Assembly: GCA_028703545.1 (NCBI GenBank)
Contig: JAQVMR010000002.1
Coordinates: 20,959-33,279, forward strand
Source: Patescibacteria group bacterium
GTDB taxonomy: Bacteria > Patescibacteriota > Patescibacteriia > UBA1558 > S5-K13
Direction: 5' to 3'
Length of the DNA: 12,321 nt
The notes beneath the pieces are model-generated. The model saw nothing but the letters and a program-made list of their open reading frames with translations, was not told the DNA's origin and made no database searches. Made by a program: the position numbers and the translations under genes. How positions within the stretch are numbered: the stretch's first letter is position 1; every line of letters begins with the position of its first letter. This document shows positions 6,411 through 11,317 of the stretch, piece by piece.

Positions 6411-7245
6411 AAAGATAAAAATTTATATTAGCCTCGCAATCCTAATTATTTTAGGATTTATTTTTTATTTTCAAAGAGTAAAAATAAAAGAATTTTTTAC
6501 AAATTCAAAAAGTGTTGATTTACCTGTCGAACAAAGTTTAAATGATTTATCATCTTCAGGTGCGGATTTGAGAATCCACGATGATAACAATGATGTCCCA
6601 GAGACGACTCATAAATCGTCTATAGAAAAAAGTGACAATGTAACAATACCTACAAATCCGCATGACACTAATATTATTAAACAAGAAATAAATTTAAAAA
6701 TTCCATTTACAATTCAGTCACCAGATCAGAAATGGGATGAAAAATATAAAGAAGGTTGTGAAGAGGCAAGCGCTCTAATGGTTTATTCGTATTTAAAAAA
6801 TAAATCAATTACAGCTGATTCTGCTATGTCAGATATTGGAAAAATGATTGATTTGCAAATTACCGAATATGGTGGTCAATATAATTTATCAGCATCAACC
6901 ACTGCGCAACTTGCAAATCAGTTTTTTGGTATTAAATATGAATTAGTTGAAATAAAATCAGCCCAGGATATAAAAAGAATTTTGTCTGATGGAAATCCGT
7001 TAATTTTACCAACACTTGGAAGAAAATTACAAAATCCAAATTTCAAAATTCCAGGACCAATTTATCACATGCTTGTTGTGAAAGGATATACAAATGACGG
7101 AATTATAATTACAAACGATCCTGGCACAAGAAAAGGAAAAGATTACACCTATAATCCAGATATTTTATTTAATGCAATAGGGGATTGGGATTATAACATT
7201 CAAGCACCAAATGAGAATAAAAAAATTGGAATTATTTTAAAGTAA
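6403..7245 (+). CDS. Membrane-anchored C39-like cysteine peptidase
   Basis: The 280-residue protein begins with a Lys-rich start and one hydrophobic segment (residues 7-23) that should anchor it with the bulk outside. Residues about 30-90 are low-complexity, polar and rich in Ser/Asp/Asn, a likely linker. The catalytic domain (about 97-280) fits the C39-like papain-type family (Peptidase_C39_2): it opens with LKIPFTIQSPDQKWDEKY, then Cys119 in GCEEAS, His222 in YHMLVVKGY and Asp239 in TNDPG, the expected Cys-His-Asp order. Family members process leader peptides or cleave peptides at the cell surface. Being last in a transcript with FemX-like and MurE-like genes, it may act on the cell wall or on secreted peptides, which is an inference. 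Its start overlaps the end of the NUDIX gene by 8 bases, showing coupling. No ABC transporter domain is attached, unlike bacteriocin exporters. Confidence 0.88.
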   Translation: MSKKIKIYISLAILIILGFIFYFQRVKIKEFFTNSKSVDLPVEQSLNDLSSSGADLRIHDDNNDVPETTHKSSIEKSDNVTIPTNPHDTNIIKQEINLKIPFTIQSPDQKWDEKYKEGCEEASALMVYSYLKNKSITADSAMSDIGKMIDLQITEYGGQYNLSASTTAQLANQFFGIKYELVEIKSAQDIKRILSDGNPLILPTLGRKLQNPNFKIPGPIYHMLVVKGYTNDGIIITNDPGTRKGKDYTYNPDILFNAIGDWDYNIQAPNENKKIGIILK

Positions 7246-7266
7246 CTGCCCCTATCAAAATTATTT

Positions 7267-7309
7267 AATTAAAAAACATAGCAATATAAATATTCTATGT
7301 TTTTTAATT
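7267..7309. terminator. Bidirectional AT-rich terminator
   Basis: A perfect 15-bp stem (7267-7281 with 7295-7309) with a 13-base loop. The stem contains A6/T6 runs that provide the U-tract in either direction. It lies between the convergent ends of the C39-like gene (7245) and the HU gene (7346). The stem has few GC pairs, so termination may be less efficient than at the other convergent sites. Confidence 0.75.
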
Positions 7310-7345
7310 TTAATATGACCCACAAAATTTAATTTTTATGGGGCT

Positions 7346-7624
7346 TTATTTTCTAATTTCATCTTTAAATCTTTTTCCTGCTCTGAATTTTGGAGTTAGC
7401 ATTTCCGGGATGTTTATTATTTTTGATGGATTTCTTGGATCAACACCAGACCTAGATTTAGTTTTTATAACTTCAAATTGTCCAAAACCCATTAGTGTTA
7501 CTTTTTCACCACTTTTAAGATTCTCAATTACCGTATCAATGAAAATATCTAAAATATCTTCAGCTTGTTTTTTACTAATATTAGATTTATTTGCAATTGT
7601 ATCAATTAATTTTTGTTTATTCAT
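7346..7624 (-). CDS. HU-family DNA-binding protein
   Basis: HU proteins are small dimeric nucleoid proteins that bend DNA. The 92-residue protein aligns over the full family length: an N-terminal helical dimer part (MNKQKLIDTIANKSNISKKQAEDIL), the hinge GFGQFEV (46-52), the DNA-binding arm with SRSGVDPRNPSK (57-68) bearing the intercalating Pro66 in RNP, and the closing FRAGKRFKDEI (80-89). It is the last gene of the rny-ymdB-HU unit, with the ATG one base after the ymdB stop, and no separate promoter is evident. It is closer to HU than to IHF subunits, but that split is not certain. Confidence 0.95.
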   Translation of the reverse strand: MNKQKLIDTIANKSNISKKQAEDILDIFIDTVIENLKSGEKVTLMGFGQFEVIKTKSRSGVDPRNPSKIINIPEMLTPKFRAGKRFKDEIRK

Positions 7625-7625
7625 A

Positions 7626-8426
7626 TTATTTTATAAGAGTTTCTTCATTTATTAATTTAATTTTATTTTTTTTCATTGATTTATCTAGGTCTAATAAAAC
7701 CGCATTTATTGTTACAATTCCAGTATCAGGAAAATCAAATACCATTTTAGAGTCATTTAAAAATTTATCAATAATTATTTCTTTTTTAACACCGATAACA
7801 GAATCTTTTGCTCCAATCCAACCAATGTCAGTTATGTATGCTGTTCCTTTTTCTAAAATATGCGCATCATTTGTTTGAACATGGGTATGTGTGCCCAGTA
7901 CCGCATGAACACGTCCGTCAGCATAAAATCCAAAAGCAATTTTTTCACTTGTTGTCTCTGCGTGAAAATCCACAATTAAAAAATCATGCTGGTTTTTTAA
8001 TTTTTTATAGAGTTCGTCAAAAGTTTTAAATGGACATTTTGCGTCAGAGCCTTCTTTTACAAAAGTTTTGCCAAGTAAATTAATTATGGCAATTTTTTGT
8101 TTTTTAATTTTAATAATTTTATAACCATTGCCCGATTTTGTATCTCCCATATTTTCGGGAATTATAAAATTTATTTTTGTGTTTGAAATAATTTTATTTG
8201 GATCTTCTTTTTTAAAGGCATGGTTTCCGCATGTGAAAAAATTAATTCCAATATTTTTCATTTCTAATAAGCTTTTTTCTGTAACTCCTTTTCCATGAGC
8301 TAAATTATCCGCATTTGCTATAATGAGATCTGGTTTAAATTTATTTTTCAGCTTTGGTAATATTTTTGTAAGAGCGTTTCTTGCAATTGCTCCAGAAACA
8401 TCACCAAAAAATAATACTTTTAACAT
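7626..8426 (-). CDS. ymdB: YmdB-family (TIGR00282) metallophosphoesterase
   Basis: YmdB of Bacillus subtilis is a dimetal phosphodiesterase that hydrolyses 2',3'-cyclic nucleotides and is tied to RNase Y and to cell-fate choices. The 266-residue length matches. Metal-site motifs are in the right order: FFGDVSG with Asp9, ANADN with Asp40-Asn41, TCGNH with Asn68-His69, VDFHAE, and GTHTHVQTND with the paired histidines. The family's usual glutamate (ANGEN) is Asp40 here, a conservative swap at a metal-bridging position. The late DIGWIGAKDSVIGVKKE stretch matches the family's MTGP..SVIG. segment loosely. The gene begins four bases after rny, the same pairing as in Firmicutes, and ends one base before HU. 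A role in RNA turnover or nucleotide signalling follows from family and context. Confidence 0.9.
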   Translation of the reverse strand: MLKVLFFGDVSGAIARNALTKILPKLKNKFKPDLIIANADNLAHGKGVTEKSLLEMKNIGINFFTCGNHAFKKEDPNKIISNTKINFIIPENMGDTKSGNGYKIIKIKKQKIAIINLLGKTFVKEGSDAKCPFKTFDELYKKLKNQHDFLIVDFHAETTSEKIAFGFYADGRVHAVLGTHTHVQTNDAHILEKGTAYITDIGWIGAKDSVIGVKKEIIIDKFLNDSKMVFDFPDTGIVTINAVLLDLDKSMKKNKIKLINEETLIK

Positions 8427-8430
8427 ATTT

Positions 8431-9957
8431 TTATCTAGCGTATTCTGTTATTCTTGTTTCTCTAATAACATTAACCTTTATTTCTCCAGGATATTTTAAT
8501 TCTTGTTCTACTTTTTCAGCAATATTTTTTGCTAATTTTATAGAACCTAAATCATCAATTTCTTCGGGTTTTACAAAAATTCTTATTTCGCGACCAGCTT
8601 GAATAGCATAAGTTTTATCAACGCCCTCAAATGAGTTTGCGATTTTTTCAAGCTCATCTAGTCTTTGTAAGAAATTTTCATAATTATCTTTTCTTGCGCC
8701 CGGTCTTGCACCACTTATAGCATCAGCTACTTTTACAATCAAAGATTCTAGTGTTGCAGGATTATCATCGTGGTGGGTTTTTGCACAAAGAGCAACCTCT
8801 TCACCGATTCCAAATTTTTTCAAAACATCATAACCAATTTCAGGATGGGTTCCCTTTATTTCGTGATCAAGTGCTTTTCCTATATCATGAAATAACCCAC
8901 CTTTTTTAGCAATAGCTACATCAGCACCAAGTTCTTCAGCAATTAAAGCTGATAAATGTGCTACCTCAACTGAGTGTTTTAACTGATTTTGTCCATAAGA
9001 AGTTCTGTATTTTAATCTTCCAAGTAGTTGAATCAATTTTGGATCAACGGTTGGAATGCTAACATCATAAATTGCTTCTTCTCCGGCCTTTTTAATATCA
9101 AGAGCTAGTTCTTTTTTAGCCTCTTCAATTGTTTGTTCAATTCTTCCTGGGTGAATTCTTCCATCCAATATTAATTTATCAATTGCTCTTTTAGCTAAAT
9201 GACGTCTTATTGGATTAAATCCGGAAATAACAATAACGTCTGGAGTGTCATCAATTATTATCTCAACGCCAGTTAATTTTTCTATTGTTCTTATGTTTCT
9301 TCCCTCGCGACCAATAATTCTTCCCTTCATCTCATCCGATGTAATGTTAACGGCAGTTGTTGTTGTTTCAGTTGCGTGATCAATTGCACAACGTTGAATT
9401 GCAGTAGAGAGCAAATCCCTTGCTCTTTTTTCTAATTCTTCATTTGATTCTTGTTCTAGTTTTTTGATTCTTCCAACTAACTCTTCTTTCATTGTGCTTT
9501 CTGTTTTTTCAAGCAAAACATCCTTTGCCTCATCTTTTGTCATTTTAGATATTTTTTCCAATCTTTCCATTTGCATTTCCTGAATTTTTTTAATTTCAGT
9601 TTTTAAGTGTTCTATCTTTTCAGCTTTATCTGCGAGGCTTTGATTTTTGTTTTCCAGGTCAAGAAGTTTTTTATCAAACAAAGATTCTCTTTCTTCTAAT
9701 CTTTTTTGAGTGTGAGTTATTTCTTTTCTTCTATCATTTTCCTCTTTTTTTGCCTCATCAATAATTGATATGGCTTTTTCTTTTGCTTGAAGTAAAATAT
9801 CTTGAGATTTTTCTTTGGCTTTTTCTAAAATTTCTTCCGCCTTTCTCTCGGCACTATTTACTGAGTTTTTCGCTATTGTTTGTCTTAGTTTATAACCAAT
9901 AAAAACGGATAACAAAAAAACAATTAGTGCCGAACCAGCATAATAAACGATTTCCAT
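8431..9957 (-). CDS. rny: Ribonuclease Y
   Basis: RNase Y is the membrane-bound endoribonuclease that starts mRNA decay in many bacteria lacking RNase E. The 508-residue protein has the full layout: a single N-terminal membrane segment (about residues 4-21), a long charged coiled coil (about 35-185) rich in AEEILEKAKEK-type repeats, a KH domain (about 205-265) with the GRIIGREGRNIR loop, and an HD domain (about 325-415) with His357-Asp358 in FHDIGKALDHE, matching the catalytic HD pair of B. subtilis. The C-terminal part ends in PGEIKVNVIRETR, typical for the family. It is first in a unit with ymdB and HU. A near-consensus promoter with an extended -10 lies about 180 bases upstream, so the mRNA has an unusually long leader for this compact genome. 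There is no clear Shine-Dalgarno site. Confidence 0.97.
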   Translation of the reverse strand: MEIVYYAGSALIVFLLSVFIGYKLRQTIAKNSVNSAERKAEEILEKAKEKSQDILLQAKEKAISIIDEAKKEENDRRKEITHTQKRLEERESLFDKKLLDLENKNQSLADKAEKIEHLKTEIKKIQEMQMERLEKISKMTKDEAKDVLLEKTESTMKEELVGRIKKLEQESNEELEKRARDLLSTAIQRCAIDHATETTTTAVNITSDEMKGRIIGREGRNIRTIEKLTGVEIIIDDTPDVIVISGFNPIRRHLAKRAIDKLILDGRIHPGRIEQTIEEAKKELALDIKKAGEEAIYDVSIPTVDPKLIQLLGRLKYRTSYGQNQLKHSVEVAHLSALIAEELGADVAIAKKGGLFHDIGKALDHEIKGTHPEIGYDVLKKFGIGEEVALCAKTHHDDNPATLESLIVKVADAISGARPGARKDNYENFLQRLDELEKIANSFEGVDKTYAIQAGREIRIFVKPEEIDDLGSIKLAKNIAEKVEQELKYPGEIKVNVIRETRITEYAR

Positions 9958-10139
9958 ATTTTTATCTTTCTAGATCTTGAACAAAGAATACAAAATCCCG
10001 CCCATTGGGTAGTTTTTTTTGATTATATTTGAAGTTTTGAAATCTATTTTAAATGTCATTTTTAGCTTAAATTACAAGTTTTTTGCTTCAAATTTGAGAT
10101 TTACTGATATTTCTTTGCTCAAACTTAATTTTTTATTAT
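9958..10139 (-). promoter_or_regulatory. Long 5' leader of rny with alternative hairpins
   Basis: The predicted transcript start near 10139 leaves about 180 nt before the rny ATG. On the - strand a 9-bp hairpin can form between 10118-10126 and 10090-10098 (one G-U pair, 19-nt loop). An 8-bp pairing can form between 10086-10093 and 10027-10034. The two share bases 10090-10093, so both cannot form completely at once. No known riboswitch class is recognisable and no ORF is evident. Post-transcriptional control of rny, for example by RNase Y itself, is an inference. Confidence 0.45.
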
Positions 10140-10145
10140 AAATTC

Positions 10146-10174
10146 ATTGTAGCACATTAATGATAATTTTTCAA
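10146..10174 (-). promoter_or_regulatory. Extended -10 promoter of rny-ymdB-HU
   Basis: Read on the - strand, TTGAAA (10169-10174) and TACAAT (10146-10151) are 17 bases apart, with TG one base before the -10 box (TGCTACAAT), an extended -10. It is divergent from the promoter of the gene at 10254; their -35 boxes are 21 bases apart. Confidence 0.72.
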
Positions 10175-10195
10175 GTTATAAAATTTATCAATTAT

Positions 10196-10223
10196 TTGAC
10201 AAGAATTTTAAAAAGACTAATAT
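10196..10223 (+). promoter_or_regulatory. Promoter of the Cys-rich 123-residue gene
   Basis: A perfect TTGACA at 10196-10201 is followed after 16 bases by TAATAT (10218-10223), two mismatches from consensus. The expected start is near 10230, about 24 nt before the ATG. Confidence 0.65.
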
Positions 10224-10242
10224 GTATTATTAAATAAAAACA

Positions 10243-10248
10243 AGGAGG
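10243..10248 (+). promoter_or_regulatory. Consensus Shine-Dalgarno site of the 123-residue gene
   Basis: AGGAGG lies five bases before the ATG at 10254, in the run AAGGAGGAT. This is the strongest ribosome binding site in the window and predicts high translation. Confidence 0.85.
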
Positions 10249-10253
10249 ATACA

Positions 10254-10625
10254 ATGAAATCATTTTTGAATTTTTTAAAAAGGGTATTTTTTGGGAGCGA
10301 TTCAGACAATAAGAAAGAAATTGTATTGACCGAAGAACAGAAAGAAAAAATTAGAAAACGTGGTAACTGTCCATTCCATGGTTTTATGCTTCTTCCGGGC
10401 GGATTCTTTGTTGATTCAGCCGGAAATGGATGTGGACCAAGTGGTGAAATGAGACCATGTGGAATGGGCGTTGCTGATTGGTCAAATTGTTCATGGAACA
10501 TTCCAGAAAACATGGAAATTCTTTCTAAAACAACCATATTTCCAGATGAGTTAAAATTATCTAGGGATATTTCTGTACCAGAATGGATAAAAATGTTTAA
10601 AGAGGTAAGAAATTCCTCGACCTAG
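10254..10625 (+). CDS. Cys/Gly-rich small protein (123 residues), function unknown
   Basis: I do not recognise this protein. Residues 1-13 (MKSFLNFLKRVFF) form a short basic-hydrophobic helix that could touch the membrane but is too short for a transmembrane anchor. Residues 20-36 are charged. The core (37-82) is rich in Gly and Cys: Cys39 and His42 in CPFHGF, a GFFVDSAGNGCG segment with Cys60, then Cys69 in RPCGMG, and Cys79 in WSNCSW. The C-x2-H plus three further cysteines could bind a metal or form disulfides. The tail (95-123) is polar with an amphipathic helix (SVPEWIKMFKEVRN). It stands alone between a near-consensus promoter with Shine-Dalgarno site and a good terminator, so it is very likely real and highly expressed. 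The Cys/His core is less AT-rich than its surroundings. Confidence 0.82.
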   Translation: MKSFLNFLKRVFFGSDSDNKKEIVLTEEQKEKIRKRGNCPFHGFMLLPGGFFVDSAGNGCGPSGEMRPCGMGVADWSNCSWNIPENMEILSKTTIFPDELKLSRDISVPEWIKMFKEVRNSST

Positions 10626-10646
10626 ATCTGGTTTTATTTTTTTAAC

Positions 10647-10680
10647 AAAAACCGTTGCGAATTAATGTGACGGTTTTTTT
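10647..10680 (+). terminator. Intrinsic terminator of the 123-residue gene
   Basis: A 9-bp stem (10647-10655 with 10670-10678; core ACCGT/ACGGT) can extend inward by weaker pairs. A run of seven T at 10674-10680 follows the GC core. Confidence 0.85.
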
Positions 10681-10726
10681 AATTATATCTATATGTATTT
10701 ATCCCTGACTTTAAATTTAAAATTTT

Positions 10727-10744
10727 TTAATACTCCCGTATTAA
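10727..10744 (+). repeat. Short inverted repeat upstream of the 62-residue ORF
   Basis: A perfect 7-bp inverted repeat, TTAATAC and GTATTAA, is separated by TCCC, about 12 bases before the Shine-Dalgarno site of the next ORF. It could be an operator or an RNA hairpin; it has no T-tract of its own. Confidence 0.4.
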
Positions 10745-10765
10745 TTATATTTTGCAGGAGAAAAA

Positions 10766-10954
10766 ATGAAAAAGTTTATTGTTATTTTATTGGCCAGGTT
10801 TTTTATACCGAATATATTTAATTTTTTAATCTTGGTTTTATCCACTTTAGCACATTTCTTTAATCTTAATCTTTTTATTTATTTCAATATTAGCGACGCA
10901 TGTTTTTTTATTATTAGTAATTTTTCGATGGTTTTTTTGGATTTAAATTATTGA
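10766..10954 (+). CDS. Possible 62-residue hydrophobic peptide
   Basis: The reading frame codes for a strongly hydrophobic, Phe/Ile/Leu-rich peptide: MKKF start, a hydrophobic segment at about 4-30 interrupted by Arg and Pro, and a second at about 35-58. Such composition arises easily by chance in T-rich DNA, so the peptide itself is weak evidence. In favour are a good Shine-Dalgarno site (AGGAG at 10756-10760, five bases before the ATG, the same spacing as the two other small genes) and a position free of any other gene. There is no clear promoter, and no strong terminator follows; a weak 7-bp hairpin (10974-10980 with 10997-11003) lies after it. It could be a small membrane protein or a toxin-like peptide, but no family is recognised. 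If it is not real, 10681-11027 holds nothing I can name. Confidence 0.4.
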   Translation: MKKFIVILLARFFIPNIFNFLILVLSTLAHFFNLNLFIYFNISDACFFIISNFSMVFLDLNY

Positions 10955-11027
10955 TATTACAATCTCAATTATTATATTAGCCCACTAATTAAGAGCCTAA
11001 TATGTGAGTGAATTTTTTCAAATACCC

Positions 11028-11056
11028 TTAACAAAACTTTATATTTATTATATTAT
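11028..11056 (+). promoter_or_regulatory. Promoter of the tRNA pair
   Basis: TTAACA (11028-11033) and TATTAT (11051-11056) are 17 bases apart. The predicted start, near 11063, lies about five bases before the first tRNA. Confidence 0.65.
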
Positions 11057-11067
11057 TGTATTGTTGT

Positions 11068-11144
11068 GGGTTCATAGCTCAGTTGGTTAGAGCGTTACGT
11101 TGACATCGTAAAGGTCAGAGGTTCAAATCCTCTTGGACCCACCA
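11068..11144 (+). tRNA. tRNA-Val (anticodon GAC)
   Basis: A complete 77-nt cloverleaf with encoded CCA. The acceptor stem is GGGTTCA/TGGACCC (one G-U pair), the D-stem GCTC/GAGC with loop AGTTGGTTA, and the anticodon stem TTACG/CGTAA with loop TTGACAT, giving anticodon GAC at 11102-11104. The T-arm is AGAGG-TTCAAAT-CCTCT. GAC reads the valine codons GUC and GUU. It is followed after 41 bases by a second tRNA and is probably co-transcribed with it. Confidence 0.96.
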
Positions 11145-11173
11145 TTGATTTTTATAATGTTTTATAATACTAT
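11145..11173 (+). promoter_or_regulatory. Possible second promoter between the two tRNAs
   Basis: TTGATT (11145-11150) and TACTAT (11168-11173) are 17 bases apart, within an AT-only spacer that also contains two TATAAT strings. It would start transcription a few bases before the second tRNA. Such boxes are easily found by chance in AT-rich DNA, so co-transcription with tRNA-Val remains as likely. Confidence 0.3.
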
Positions 11174-11185
11174 TGTATAAACAAA

Positions 11186-11262
11186 GGGCATATAGCTCAG
11201 TTGGTTAGAGCATCACTCTTATAAAGTGGGGGTCGATGGTTCGAGTCCATCTATGCCCACCA
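11186..11262 (+). tRNA. tRNA-Ile with anticodon UAU
   Basis: A complete 77-nt cloverleaf with encoded CCA. The acceptor stem is GGGCATA/TATGCCC (fully paired), the D-stem GCTC/GAGC with loop AGTTGGTTA, and the anticodon stem TCACT/AGTGG (one U-G pair). The seven-base loop CTTATAA puts TAT at positions 34-36 (11220-11222). The T-arm is GATGG-TTCGAGT-CCATC. The body (GGGC start, CTNATAA loop, GGTCGATGG in the variable and T-arm region) closely resembles ordinary bacterial tRNA-Ile(GAU), whose loop is CTGATAA, so a single G34-to-U change would explain it. The anticodon UAU pairs with AUA. Most bacteria read AUA with a CAU tRNA modified to lysidine by TilS, so this form is unusual. No alternative 5-bp stem gives another anticodon. 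The nearby genes use AUA heavily. Confidence 0.95.
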
Positions 11263-11265
11263 TAA

Positions 11266-11294
11266 CAAAAATCACCCATCGGGTGAATTTTTTT
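11266..11294 (+). terminator. Terminator after the tRNA pair
   Basis: The stem TCACCC (11272-11277) pairs with GGGTGA (11281-11286) around the loop ATC, flanked by A5 upstream and T7 (11288-11294) downstream. It begins four bases after the tRNA-Ile CCA. The flanking A-run also gives a T-tract on the - strand, so it may back up termination of the convergent DHH-like gene. Confidence 0.8.
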
Positions 11295-11295
11295 A

Positions 11296-11317
11296 TTTAA
11301 AAATGCTTATTTTTAAA
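11296..11317 (-). terminator. AT-only hairpin over the stop of the DHH-like gene
   Basis: A perfect 9-bp stem (11296-11304 with 11309-11317) closes on the loop GCTT and overlaps the stop codon at 11313-11315. It is made only of A-T pairs, so it is weak alone, but it sits next to the GC-rich hairpin at 11272-11286. Confidence 0.4.

Noticed and set aside
7318..7343. Second terminator hairpin between the C39-like and HU genes (CCCA...TGGG)
   Set aside because: The stem is interrupted and has no T-tract on the - strand side; the 15-bp hairpin at 7267-7309 explains termination better.
10974..11003. Terminator after the 62-residue ORF
   Set aside because: The 7-bp stem is almost all A-T and the T-run begins about nine bases later, so it is not a convincing intrinsic terminator.
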